55,844 bases of DNA from CAZGAH01 sp964523295 (GCA_964523295.1 CAZGAH010000020.1:1-55844); one strand, 5' to 3'; positions 9,943 through 19,023 are shown, counted from the stretch's first letter. Program-made: numbers and translations. Notes: a model not told the origin generated them from the sequence alone.

Positions 9943-11240
9943 CTATTGCCCGGCGTGCAGCACCTCCAGGGTCTGCATGGCGATTTCCAGCTCTTCGTTC
10001 GTCGGAATGGCGAAAATTTTGACCGGGCTGTCCGGCGTACAGATGGCCAGGGCCTGACCGGTCGCGCTGCGGTTCTTCTCCGCGTCCAGGCAGATGCCGC
10101 GCTCCTCCAGCCCCTGGATGACCACCTCGCGGGTGTAGGGATCGTGCTCGCCGATGCCTGCGGTGAATACGATCGCGTCGACGCGGCCCAGCGCGGCGAT
10201 GTAGGCGCCCACGTACTTGCGGATGCTGTAGGCGAACATCTCGAAGGCGAGTTCGGCGCGCGCGTCGCCCTGGGCCCGGCGGCGATGGATGTCGCGCATG
10301 TCGCTGGCGCCGCAGATGCCCAGCAGTCCGCTGTGGCGGTTGAGCATGGTGTCAATCTCGTCGGCGGTCAGGCCGACCTGTTTGGCCAGATAGATGCCGA
10401 TCTGCGGGTCGATGTCGCCGGAGCGCGTGCCCATGATCGTGCCCGCCAGCGGGGTCATGCCCATGGAGGTGTCGATGCTCCTGCCCTGCCTGATGGCGCA
10501 AACGGAATCGCCGTTGCCCAGGTGTACGGTGATGAGGTCGCAATGCTCCAGGGGCTTGCCGAGCATAACGGCGGCCTGCCTGGCGATGTAGCGGTGCGAG
10601 GTGCCGTGAAAGCCGTATTTGCGGATGCCGTACTTTTCATACAGCTCGTAGGGCAGTGCGTAGAGAAAGGCCTTCTCGGGCATGGTCTGGTGAAAGGCAG
10701 TATCGAAGACCGCGACCTGCGGTGCGTCGGGAAACAGGGTCCGGGCGAAGAGGATGCCGCTCAGGTTGGCCGGGTTGTGCAGNNNNNNNNNNCGCCCTCG
10801 TTCGTCTTGCCCTTGACGCTGATGCGCGCCGCCTCGATGCCCAGGATGTTCGGGGGGTTGTGCAGCGGCGCCAGCGGGGCCGTAGCCCGGATGCCCGCGA
10901 TGACGTCGTCGTCGATGCGCACGGGGGCGCTGAAGCGCTCGCCGCCGTGGACCACGCGATGCCCGACCGCGTCGATGTCGCCCGCCCGGCGCAGTACGCC
11001 GTTTATCGGATCGGTCAGGCAGGCCATGGCTTTGTCCAGTGCCTGGCCCTGGTCGGCCAGCACGCCGTCCAGGGTCTGCCGGACCTCTTTGTCCGTGCCC
11101 GGCCACGAAGTATGGGTCAGGCGGCCTTCGGTCTGCCCGATACGCTCGGCCAGTCCCGAGGCCAGGACCACGCGTTGGTCCGGATCCAGCAGCTGATATT
11201 TGAGCGAGGAACTGCCGGCATTGAGCACGAGTACGTTCAT
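9943..11240 (-). CDS. ackA: Acetate kinase (interrupted by gap)
   Basis: It transfers phosphate between acetyl phosphate and ADP, giving acetate and ATP in the last step of substrate-level phosphorylation. ATG 11240 follows GGGAGGAC and overlaps the pta stop codon by 4 bases (ATGA), so the two are translationally coupled. Family motifs visible are NVLVLNAGSSSLKYQL at the N terminus, GHRVVHGG, VFDTAFHQTMP, YGFHGTSHRYIA, HLGNGDSVCAI, DTSMGMTPLAG and FTAGIGEHD. The gap at 10783-10792 is odd. The LHNP-N-GI segment occurs both before the gap (LHNPPNILGIEAA) and after it (LHNPANLSGILFA), although acetate kinases have it once. The gap therefore probably joins two overlapping, divergent contig ends. 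Confidence 0.9.
10783..10792. other. Assembly gap (10 N) inside ackA with repeated flank
   Basis: The coding sequence on both sides encodes a version of the same LHNP-N-GI segment, so the two contig ends overlap in content but differ in sequence. Confidence 0.9.
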
Positions 11241-13327
11241 GCGTCCTCCCGGGCCTGAATGGCGGTTATGGCGACGGTGAAAACGATGTCCTTGACCAGG
11301 CACCCGCGCGACAGATCGTTGACCGGTTTGCGCAGTCCCTGAAGTACGGGTCCCATAGCCACGGCGCCGGACGAGCGCTGCACGGCCTTGTAGGTGTTGT
11401 TGCCGGTGTCGAGGTCGGGAAAGATGAAGACCGTGGCCCGGCCTGCGACATCGCTGTCGGGAAGTTTCTCCTTGGCGGTAACCGGATCGATGGCGGCGTC
11501 GTACTGGATGGGTCCCTCCACCGGCAGATCGGGAGCGCGCTCGCGCACCAGGCTGGTGGCCTGGCGCACCAGGTCCACGTCCGGGCCTTTACCCGAGGCG
11601 CCGGTCGAGTAGGAGAGCATGGCGACGCGGGGCTCAACGCCGAAGGCCCGGGCCGTGCCGGCCGAGGCGATCGCGATCTGGGCCAGCTCTTCCGCGTTCG
11701 GATCGGGATTGACGGCGCAGTCGCCGTAGACGAGCACCCGGTCAGGGAGGCACATGAAGAAGACGCTGGAGACAATGGAAAAGCCGGGTCGGGTCCTGAT
11801 GAACTGCAGGGCCGGCCGGATGGTCTCCGCGGTGGTGGTGGTCGCGCCCGAGACCATGCCGTGCGCGCGGCCTTTGTAAACCATCATGCTGGCGAAGTAG
11901 GTCTTGTCGGCCATCAGGTCGCGCGCCGCGTCGAGGGTCAGGCCCTTGTCCTTGCGCAGCGCGTAGAGCGTGGCGGCGTAGTCGTCGAAATCGGGCGAGC
12001 CGGTCGGTGAAACGATTTCCGCGCGGCGGATGTCCAGGCCGCAGGCGTTGGCCTTCTGGTTGATGAGCGCGGCGTCGCCGATGAGGATGATTTCCGCGAT
12101 ATCGCGGGCGAGCAGTATCTCCGTCGCACGCAGGATACGCTCCTCGTGCCCCTCGGCGAGCACGATGCGCCTGCGGGCGGCCTTGGCGCGTTCCAACAGG
12201 GTGAATTCGAACATGCGCGGCGTCATGCGGTCCGTGACCGCAGTCGCGAGCCTCCCGGTCAGGGCCTCCTGGTCCACGGATGCCTCGAACACGCGCAACG
12301 CGGTCTCGATCTTGACCGTATCGTTGGCGCGAATCCGCGGATAGAGCGTGGCCAGTCGCTGCATGGTCTTGTAGGAGTGTTCCGGGGCGAGCAGCATGGC
12401 CATGGGCAGCTTTGGCCAGCCGTCGAGCATTTTGGTCAGATTCGGCGTCGGGCGCAGGTTGCCGGTGAGCACCATGCCCGCTACCGAGGGAAAGGCCGAA
12501 GTGTATTGCGCGGCCAGCGAGGCGAGGATGATGTCCGTGCGGTCGCCCGGCGTGACCACCAGACAGCCCTCGGAGACATAGCCCAGAAAATTGCCGGGCT
12601 GCATGGCGGCCACGAGATATTCGGACACCAGGGCGCCCAGCCGCTCGCCCCCGTAGAGCACGTCGGCGCCCAGCCAGTCGCGCACCTCGGCCATGCTCGG
12701 CCTGGACAGCTTGTCGTCCTCGGGAATGACGAACACCGGCGGTCGGTCGTTCTCGGCGACGCGGCTGGTGATGTGCTCCAGGACTTCGGCCCCCGGTCCG
12801 CCGGTATAGCGGTTCACGGCCACGGCCACCACCTGCAGCCCCCGGTTGCGCAGGGTCTCCAGGCCGAGAATCACGCCCTCGGCGGCCTCCTCGGCCGATC
12901 GACCGCGTCCGCGGACCACGAGCAGGACCGGAGAGCCCAGATTGGCGGCGACCTCCAGGTTGAACTCGGTTTCAAACGTGATATCGGTTTCCAGGTCCGT
13001 GCCCAGGCAGAGCACGAAGTCGGCCTTGCGCTGCAGCTCCCGGAAGCGTGCGATGATGTCGTGGTGCAGTTCGCCGCGGTGTCCCGCGCTGGTTTCGGTC
13101 ATGGCCCGCACGACGTCGTCGACACCGACAGCGACCGCGGTCTCATCCAGGGCAAAGCGCGCGCGCATGAGCGCACAGACCTGATCGGCGCCGGATGCGC
13201 CCGTGCCAGCGGGACGAAAAAAGGCCAGTTCGGGAATCTTGCGCAACATCGACTGGGCGACGCCGAGGGCGACGAGCGATTTCCCGCAGCGCGGGTCGAA
13301 GGAAAGAATTGTGAGACTCGGTGACAT
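11237..13327 (-). CDS. pta: Phosphate acetyltransferase, long form
   Basis: It converts acetyl-CoA and phosphate to acetyl phosphate and CoA, partner to AckA. At 696 residues it is the long form. The N-terminal part (about 1-220) is a dethiobiotin-synthetase-like P-loop domain (SFDPRCGKSLVALG). A DRTGG-type middle region follows (about 230-350, with TPGDRTDIILASLA), and then the catalytic PTA_PTB domain (about 370-690). The catalytic domain shows RIVLAEGHEERILRAT, SATTTTAETIRPALQ, SYSTGASGKGPDVD, EGPIQYDAAID and FPDLDTGNNTYKAVQRS. The start at 13327 is preceded by GAGGAGG. It lies 63 bases after the small Cys protein gene and overlaps ackA by 4 bases. The N-terminal domains are regulatory in enterobacterial Pta; the same role is inferred here. 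Confidence 0.95.
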   Translation of the reverse strand: MSPSLTILSFDPRCGKSLVALGVAQSMLRKIPELAFFRPAGTGASGADQVCALMRARFALDETAVAVGVDDVVRAMTETSAGHRGELHHDIIARFRELQRKADFVLCLGTDLETDITFETEFNLEVAANLGSPVLLVVRGRGRSAEEAAEGVILGLETLRNRGLQVVAVAVNRYTGGPGAEVLEHITSRVAENDRPPVFVIPEDDKLSRPSMAEVRDWLGADVLYGGERLGALVSEYLVAAMQPGNFLGYVSEGCLVVTPGDRTDIILASLAAQYTSAFPSVAGMVLTGNLRPTPNLTKMLDGWPKLPMAMLLAPEHSYKTMQRLATLYPRIRANDTVKIETALRVFEASVDQEALTGRLATAVTDRMTPRMFEFTLLERAKAARRRIVLAEGHEERILRATEILLARDIAEIILIGDAALINQKANACGLDIRRAEIVSPTGSPDFDDYAATLYALRKDKGLTLDAARDLMADKTYFASMMVYKGRAHGMVSGATTTTAETIRPALQFIRTRPGFSIVSSVFFMCLPDRVLVYGDCAVNPDPNAEELAQIAIASAGTARAFGVEPRVAMLSYSTGASGKGPDVDLVRQATSLVRERAPDLPVEGPIQYDAAIDPVTAKEKLPDSDVAGRATVFIFPDLDTGNNTYKAVQRSSGAVAMGPVLQGLRKPVNDLSRGCLVKDIVFTVAITAIQAREDA

Positions 13328-13390
13328 GCGTACCTCCTCAAAAGGCCGACGTCGTGATGCGTTCCGCCCGGTTGTCCGCGGGCTCGCTGT

Positions 13391-13573
13391 TCAGGGAGCG
13401 CCGACGGGTTTTCCGGCAAGTCCGCAATACCCTTCCGAGCCCTGGGCGCGGCTGGCTTCGTCTTTGTAGCGCCACATCATGCACCCGCTGTACAGGCACA
13501 TGCGCAGCTTGTCGTCACGCGTGGTCAATAAAGGGCAGGTCTTGTATTTGGCTTCCTTTTCCGGCAGCAGCAT
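13391..13573 (-). CDS. Small cysteine-containing protein upstream of pta
   Basis: A 60-residue protein with ATG 13573 preceded by a perfect AGGAGG. It has four cysteines in a spaced pattern (KTCPLL, MCLYSGCMMW, GYCGLAG), which suggests a small metal-binding or redox fold, plus many charged residues and no membrane segment. I do not recognise a named family. Its position directly ahead of pta-ackA on the same strand, with short spacing, suggests co-expression with acetate metabolism. It sits next to the divergent porDAB promoter region. Confidence 0.65.
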   Translation of the reverse strand: MLLPEKEAKYKTCPLLTTRDDKLRMCLYSGCMMWRYKDEASRAQGSEGYCGLAGKPVGAP

Positions 13574-13806
13574 GAGAATACCTCCTGGTGTCAGCGGCCC
13601 TGCGCGCGGGTGGGGGGACAGACCTTCCGGATACCCCGAAAGGACAAGCCGGGCAAGGGCCGGGAGCGCTTTTTCGGTGTGAGATTTCTTGCATGAAAAA
13701 AATCTTTGAGAGTTTCGGCGAACCGTGCTAGGTTCACATGCACGGGGAACTCTTATCAGTGTCATCATTACGGAATCATGACGCGCATCACCTTAAGGAG
13801 GATTGC
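13574..13806. promoter_or_regulatory. Divergent control region between the pta operon and porDAB
   Basis: This 233-base region separates the minus-strand pta-ackA operon from plus-strand porDAB. On the plus strand TTGAGA (13706-13711) and TAGGTT (13729-13734) are 17 bases apart and would serve as a sigma70-like promoter. An AAGGAGG ribosome site (13795-13801) lies just ahead of porD. No clear minus-strand promoter was found. Confidence 0.4.
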
Positions 13807-14097
13807 ATGACCAAGAAAGCACTGCTCGCCTGGCAGGACCTGGAACTGGGCGCAGCGGTCTGCGAGCCAGGCAACGCAGCCAAGCTGAAAACCGGGGACT
13901 GGCGCTCGCTCGCTCCCAGGCTCGATGAAGAAAAATGCGTCAAATGCGGCCTGTGCATGATCTATTGCCCAGAGTTCTGCATCTCGCAAGGTGCCGACGA
14001 ATTTTACCGGCCCGACATGAACTACTGCAAGGGCTGCGGCATCTGCGCGCATGAATGCCCCAAGGACGCCATCACCATGGGCATGGAGGAGAAATAA
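13807..14097 (+). CDS. porD: Pyruvate/2-oxoacid:ferredoxin oxidoreductase delta (ferredoxin) subunit
   Basis: This 96-residue iron-sulfur subunit should carry electrons from the ThDP site to ferredoxin. Two classical 4Fe-4S motifs are visible, CVKCGLCMIYCP (about residues 44-55) and CKGCGICAHECP (about 77-88), in the order expected for two [4Fe-4S] clusters. ATG 13807 has an excellent AAGGAGG upstream. The stop codon overlaps the start of the alpha-subunit gene (TAATG), so translation is coupled. Its first-gene position in a delta-alpha-beta order is typical of this enzyme family. The name PorD is assigned from family and context; a related 2-oxoacid substrate cannot be excluded. Confidence 0.9.
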   Translation: MTKKALLAWQDLELGAAVCEPGNAAKLKTGDWRSLAPRLDEEKCVKCGLCMIYCPEFCISQGADEFYRPDMNYCKGCGICAHECPKDAITMGMEEK

Positions 14098-15272
14098 TGG
14101 GCAAGCGTATCGGCATAGAAGTCTCTCTGGCCGTGGCTGAAGCAGTCATGCTGTCCAGGGCGGATGTCATCTCCGCCTATCCCATTACCCCGCAAACCCA
14201 CATCGTGGAAGAGCTTTCCACCTACGTAGCGAATGGCAAGCTCGATGCGGCGTTCATTCCGGTCGAATCCGAGCATACGGCCATGAGCGCAGCCATGGGC
14301 AGCTCGGCCACGGGTGCCCGGACCTATACCGCGACCTCGGCCCAGGGCCTGGCCCTGATGCACGAGATTCTTTTCATCGCCTCGGCGATGCGTCTGCCCA
14401 TTGTCATGACCATCGTCAACCGCGCCCTCTCCGGCCCGATCAGCATCTGGAACGACCATTCCGACATCATGAGCGAGCGGGAAATCGGCTGGATCCAGCT
14501 GTTCGTGGAAAACGGACAGGAGGCCATGGACCTGAGCATCGCCGCCTTCAAGATCGCCGAAGACCACCGCGTGCTTCTGCCGATCGGTGTCAATCTCGAC
14601 GGGTTCATGCTCTCGCACATGATCGAGCCCATCGAGTTCCCCCAGCAGGCCGATGTCGACGCCTTTCTGCCGTCCTACGTCCCGAAGCTGGTGCTCGATC
14701 CGCTCAAGCCCGTGACCCTCGGACCGGTCGGCGTGCCCGAGGTCTATACCGAGGCCAAGGTTCAGTGCGAGCAGGCGCTCATTCATTCCAAGCCCGTTGT
14801 CAAGGAAGTGCTCGACGCCTGGGGCAAGGCCTTTGGCCGGCAGTACAACCTGGTCGAGAGCAACGGCAAGCCCGGCGCCAAGGTCTGCTTTCTGACCATG
14901 GGATCCCTGGGCGAAACCTGCATGACCGCGGTGGACAGGCTCAATGCCGCAGGCAGCGAGGTCGGCCAGATCCGCCTGCGCCTCTGGAGGCCTTTCCCTC
15001 AGGAAGAGATCCTCGAGGCGACCAAAGGCGTCCAGAAGCTCATCGTCATTGACCGGGCACTTTCCCCGGGCGGCGTCCGCGGCCCGGTGGCCTCGGAGCT
15101 GGCCAGCCTGTTCTACGGTCGGCCGGATGCACCGGAAATCGTCAACGTCGTGGTTGGACTGGGCGGACGTGACGTCTCGGTCGCCGATTTCGAGGAAATA
15201 TACGCCAAGGCCGTTGCCGGCGAATTCAAGGACACCTATACCATCTGGGGAGTGTTGAGCCATGCTGCATGA
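14097..15272 (+). CDS. porA: Pyruvate/2-oxoacid:ferredoxin oxidoreductase alpha subunit
   Basis: This 391-residue subunit contains the pyrimidine-binding half of the ThDP site. It opens with GIEVSLAVAEAVMLSRADVI, followed by the signature SAYPITPQTHIVEELS and the ESEHTAMSAAMGSSATGART segment that recognises substrate. A transketolase-C-like domain follows (about 245-370, LTMGSLGETCMTAVD, LRLWRPFP). ATG 14097 lies 8 bases after GGAGGAG inside the end of porD. The gene overlaps the beta gene by 11 bases. The sequence resembles pyruvate more than 2-oxoglutarate enzymes, but substrate assignment is an inference. Confidence 0.92.
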   Translation: MGKRIGIEVSLAVAEAVMLSRADVISAYPITPQTHIVEELSTYVANGKLDAAFIPVESEHTAMSAAMGSSATGARTYTATSAQGLALMHEILFIASAMRLPIVMTIVNRALSGPISIWNDHSDIMSEREIGWIQLFVENGQEAMDLSIAAFKIAEDHRVLLPIGVNLDGFMLSHMIEPIEFPQQADVDAFLPSYVPKLVLDPLKPVTLGPVGVPEVYTEAKVQCEQALIHSKPVVKEVLDAWGKAFGRQYNLVESNGKPGAKVCFLTMGSLGETCMTAVDRLNAAGSEVGQIRLRLWRPFPQEEILEATKGVQKLIVIDRALSPGGVRGPVASELASLFYGRPDAPEIVNVVVGLGGRDVSVADFEEIYAKAVAGEFKDTYTIWGVLSHAA

Positions 15273-16245
15273 CGTCGATCTGAGCGGTTACAGCAAAATT
15301 ACGGCTAAAACCATCCCGACGCAGAAACTCATCAGCTCCGGCCACCGCGCCTGCCAGGGCTGTGTAGAAATACTGGCCATGGGCATGGTCATGAAGGCCG
15401 CCGGCCCCAATACCATCGTCGCCAACGCCACCGGCTGCATGGAGATCGTCACCTCGCCCTTCCCGCAGACCGCCTGGATGGTGCCCTGGATGCACGTAGC
15501 CTTCGAAAACGCCGCAGCCGTGGCCTCGGGCATCGAATCGGGACTGGGAATCCTCCATAAAAAGGGGAAACGCACGGGCGAAAAACCCAAAGTCATCGCC
15601 TTCGCCGGCGACGGCGCCACGGCCGACATCGGCCTGCAGTCCCTCTCCGGCGCCCTGGAGCGCGGCCACGACTTCCTGTACGTCTGCCTGGACAACGAGG
15701 CCTACATGAACACCGGCATCCAGCGCTCCAGCTCCACGCCCTATGGCGCCATGACCACCACCTCGCCTCCAGGGTCCATGTCCATCGGGCAGCATACCTG
15801 GAAAAAGAACGTGCCGGCCATCGCCGCGGCGCACAACATCCCCTACGTGGCCACCGCCTCGCCGGCGTACCACATCGACCTCATGAACAAGGTACGCAAG
15901 GCGCTCTACGCCAAGGGCCCCGCCTACCTGCACATCTTCGCCGTCTGCCCCACCGGCTGGGGCTCAAAGCCGGAGCAGGGCATCGAACTGGCCCGCCTGG
16001 CCGTGCAGACCGGTGTCTTCCCGCTCTACGAAGTCGTAGGCGGGCGCTACGCCATCACCCAGCGGGTCAAGGAACTCAAGCCCGTGCAGGAGTACTTCAA
16101 ACTCCAGCGCCGTTTCCGCCATCTGGGGGAAAAGGACGTTGCCTATATCCAGGAACGTATCGCAAAGGATTGGGAACGGCTGAAGACCCTTGAAGCGGCC
16201 ACCAATCCCAAGCCCAAGGCCGCGGAAGAGAAATCCGCAGGCTGA
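15262..16245 (+). CDS. porB: Pyruvate/2-oxoacid:ferredoxin oxidoreductase beta subunit
   Basis: This 327-residue subunit carries the diphosphate-binding half of the ThDP site. It has the cluster-type start HRACQGCVEIL, a cysteine pattern with ATGCMEIVTSPFP, and the ThDP motif AFAGDGATADIGLQSLSGAL near residues 113-132. NEAYMNTGIQRSS follows, typical of pyruvate oxidoreductase beta chains. It ends in a charged Lys/Glu tail. It is the last gene of the operon, with a strong terminator 31 bases downstream. No gamma subunit gene follows or precedes it in this window. Confidence 0.92.
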   Translation: MLHDVDLSGYSKITAKTIPTQKLISSGHRACQGCVEILAMGMVMKAAGPNTIVANATGCMEIVTSPFPQTAWMVPWMHVAFENAAAVASGIESGLGILHKKGKRTGEKPKVIAFAGDGATADIGLQSLSGALERGHDFLYVCLDNEAYMNTGIQRSSSTPYGAMTTTSPPGSMSIGQHTWKKNVPAIAAAHNIPYVATASPAYHIDLMNKVRKALYAKGPAYLHIFAVCPTGWGSKPEQGIELARLAVQTGVFPLYEVVGGRYAITQRVKELKPVQEYFKLQRRFRHLGEKDVAYIQERIAKDWERLKTLEAATNPKPKAAEEKSAG

Positions 16246-16275
16246 CAGCGCGTCGATTACTGACAAGTCCGTTAC

Positions 16276-16313
16276 GCCGGCGTTCCTGTAGCTGCCAGGA
16301 ACGCCGGCTTTTT
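16276..16313 (+). terminator. Rho-independent terminator of porDAB
   Basis: A perfect 13-bp stem (GCCGGCGTTCCTG at 16276-16288 with its complement at 16296-16308), a 7-nt loop and a TTTTT run. It fits the end of the por operon. Confidence 0.92.
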
Positions 16314-16422
16314 ACCACAGGCAACGCTTCCGGCCAGGGAAGCCGCCGACAGCCGGAGCTGGAGGACGGTATCCCCCAAAAAAGTCGGGCGAGCGTATTG
16401 CCAGAATCAGCGGTCTTCAGGT

Positions 16423-19023
16423 ATGGGACCCGGAATTGAGGCCTCGGGGGGCATGTCCACTGTGGCGCGAAGCCGGCCAGGCCATGCGCCAGTGCGCAAC
16501 GTCGAAAAGGGAGATGCCCGGGTGACGAAGCTCGACGGGAAACCCGCCGCTGAGCAGAGCGGCAGAAAAATTGTCAAAACGGACAGTACGGCCAGAGGAG
16601 GGGGGAAATCGGCGCAGAGAACGCATTTCGACTTCAGGGATCTGTTCCGCCGGCTGACATCGCTGAGTTCCTGGACGCTCAAGGCCCGTTTTCTCTATCT
16701 CACGGGCACGCTGCTCCTGCTGGGCAGCATCTTCCAAATCCTCTTTTTTCAGCACACCCTGAACAAGACCATCCGCTCCAATTCCAGAGAGCGCCTGCTG
16801 TTGCTGGAAAGGCAATTGACGGACCAGCTGGAGCGCACGCAGCGCTTTGCCCTGACGCAGGCCTCGATCATGGCGGATTTTCAGGATGTCAAAACCGCGG
16901 TGCTCAAATCCGACCGGGAGTTCCTGAAGACCTTCAGCCGGCGCTACGTGGACACCCTGCTGCGCGCGGAGTGCGTTACCGGGCTCGATGTGTTGTTTCT
17001 CGACAGCGCGCTCCTGACCATACTGCAAACCCGTTCACCGCATCAGGCCGGACAGGATCTGAGCGCGGACGCAATGGCTGCTGCGGCGCTCAGGGAATTC
17101 AAACCCGCTGCCGGCGTGGTCCTTGCGCCTGAGGGACCGGAAATGCGCGCCGTGGCGCCGATACTCGACGGCGAGCGCGTCGCGGGTGTGGTCATGCTCT
17201 CCCTGCCGCTGGCGCCGGTCATTGCCCGGGGCGTGCCTGCAGACTGCGGGATAGCACTGCTGCTCGACCGGGAGGTCAAGGATCGTCTGGCCCCGTCCAT
17301 CGTCGTGGAGGACGTCGGCTCCCGGGTCGTGTTCGCCGGGTTCGGCAGGACCGACCAGGTCCTCCTCCGGGAAGCCCTGTCCGGCCCGACCCTGCCCGAG
17401 CGCTCGGGTGACAGCTATCTTTCGTTTCTGCCGCTTCACGACGCTGCGGGTGCGCCCTTTGGCGGACTTCTCTCCAGGTTCGATGCCGCGTTGCAGCACG
17501 AAGCGGCGACGACGCGGGTCTATCAGCTGGCCGGACTGTTTCTTTCCGGCGCCATTTTTCTCTGGCTGTTCCTGTACATGAACGTCAGCCGGATTGTTCT
17601 GTTCTTCAAGCAGTTGAAAAAAATCATCATTGCCTCGCACTCGGAGGCATTCAGCGAGCGCTTCGCAAGCGACCACATCCACTGCCTGGACGTGCTGAAC
17701 TGCCACAACGACGATTGTCCGGTCTACAAGGATCCTTCCCGAATCTGTTACTTGGAGACCGGCTCCGAGGCCATTTCCCCAAAGTGGCGCAATACCTGCC
17801 TCTACCTCAATAGATACGAAGTCTGCGCCAATTGCCCTGTCTACGTCATGCGCAAGGGCGACGAGCTGGCCGAGATGCGCAACGTGGTCAATACCATGCT
17901 GCGCCTCTGGAGCCGGTTTCTCGGGCGCACGGGCCATCTGCTGGCCTACGTGCTGCGCAGTCAGGAGCAGTCGGGACGCCTGCCGACCCTGGACGAAGTC
18001 TCCAATCGTCTGGAGGAAATGGCTAAGCTGACCTTCTTCAGCCACGATGTCCAGGGCACCCTGGACAAGGACGAGGTCTACCGCCAGCTTGCGCACGTGT
18101 TGAATACCTACTTCCGTATCTCCCGCTTCGTGCTGTTCGAGGTAGACCACGACAGCAACCGTATCGTCATCGCCCTGGATCAGGCCGAGGACACGCTGTG
18201 CAAAAAGCAGGTGCTGCTCTCGACCGAGGTCTGCCGGGCGCATCGCGTGGCCGAGGATGTCCACTCGTATTACAACCCCGTGCTCTGCCCGCATTTCAGC
18301 TGCGATCATGCCGCCGACGTGCGCTGCTGCCTGCCTGTGGTCATGGGCGGACACGTGGGCGCGATTCTGTCTTTTTTGACGCCCCGCACAGAATGGGAGG
18401 CCCTGCGCAGCGAAAAGATCCCCATTCTGCGGAAGTATCTCGACGAGGCAGCGCCGGTATTGAGTTCCTTGCGCCTGCTGTGTCTCTCCAAAGAGCAGGC
18501 CCTGCGCGATCCGCTTACGCACTGTCACAACCGGCGCTTCCTGGACGAGTTTATCGCCAAATACGAGCCCATGTCCGAGCGCGAGGGACGCAAGTCGGGC
18601 CTGCTCATGGCTGACCTGGATTTTTTCAAGCAGGTGAACGACGAGTACGGACACCAGGCCGGCGATGCCGTCCTCAAACAGATCGTTGTTATCATCCAGG
18701 CCAATATCCGCCGCTCCGACCTGCTCATACGCTACGGTGGCGAGGAATTCATCATCCTGCTGCAAAACGTGAAAGAGGACATGTCCGAGAAGGTGGCGGA
18801 AAAGATCCGCAGCGGAGTGGAGCAGGCCAAATTCGACCTGGGAAACGGCGTCACGATTCAGAAAACCATCAGTGTGGGCGTCGCCGAGTACCCCACCGAC
18901 GGCAACACCATGTACAAGGCCATCAAATTTTCCGATGTGGCCCTGTACGCGGCCAAAAGTCAGGGTCGCAACCGGGTGGTCCGGTTCAAGCCGGAGATGT
19001 GGAGCGGCGGCGAGTCGTATTGA
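16423..19023 (+). CDS. Membrane diguanylate cyclase with Cys-rich linker and GAF domain
   Basis: This protein of up to 866 residues is predicted to make c-di-GMP. Transmembrane helices near residues 90-112 and 371-390 flank a Cache-like periplasmic sensor. After the second helix comes a cysteine-rich segment (about 417-480: HCLDVLNCHNDDCPVY, RICYLE, NTCLYLNRYEVCANCPVYV). Next is a GAF domain (about 525-685) with a second cluster of cysteines (EVCRAH, VLCPHFSCDH, VRCCLP). The GGDEF domain ends it, with the active-site motif RYGGEEF near residue 770 and a product-inhibition RxxD site (RRSD) upstream. The paired Cys groups could bind iron, an Fe-S cluster or haem, or sense redox; this is inference. 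The true start is uncertain: ATG 16423 and ATG 16453 both lack a strong ribosome site. The 3' end overlaps the convergent alkyltransferase gene by 38 bases. Confidence 0.85.
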   Translation: MGPGIEASGGMSTVARSRPGHAPVRNVEKGDARVTKLDGKPAAEQSGRKIVKTDSTARGGGKSAQRTHFDFRDLFRRLTSLSSWTLKARFLYLTGTLLLLGSIFQILFFQHTLNKTIRSNSRERLLLLERQLTDQLERTQRFALTQASIMADFQDVKTAVLKSDREFLKTFSRRYVDTLLRAECVTGLDVLFLDSALLTILQTRSPHQAGQDLSADAMAAAALREFKPAAGVVLAPEGPEMRAVAPILDGERVAGVVMLSLPLAPVIARGVPADCGIALLLDREVKDRLAPSIVVEDVGSRVVFAGFGRTDQVLLREALSGPTLPERSGDSYLSFLPLHDAAGAPFGGLLSRFDAALQHEAATTRVYQLAGLFLSGAIFLWLFLYMNVSRIVLFFKQLKKIIIASHSEAFSERFASDHIHCLDVLNCHNDDCPVYKDPSRICYLETGSEAISPKWRNTCLYLNRYEVCANCPVYVMRKGDELAEMRNVVNTMLRLWSRFLGRTGHLLAYVLRSQEQSGRLPTLDEVSNRLEEMAKLTFFSHDVQGTLDKDEVYRQLAHVLNTYFRISRFVLFEVDHDSNRIVIALDQAEDTLCKKQVLLSTEVCRAHRVAEDVHSYYNPVLCPHFSCDHAADVRCCLPVVMGGHVGAILSFLTPRTEWEALRSEKIPILRKYLDEAAPVLSSLRLLCLSKEQALRDPLTHCHNRRFLDEFIAKYEPMSEREGRKSGLLMADLDFFKQVNDEYGHQAGDAVLKQIVVIIQANIRRSDLLIRYGGEEFIILLQNVKEDMSEKVAEKIRSGVEQAKFDLGNGVTIQKTISVGVAEYPTDGNTMYKAIKFSDVALYAAKSQGRNRVVRFKPEMWSGGESY

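Noticed and set aside
16314..16422. c-di-GMP riboswitch before the diguanylate cyclase
   Set aside because: The conserved GEMM core sequences are not present.
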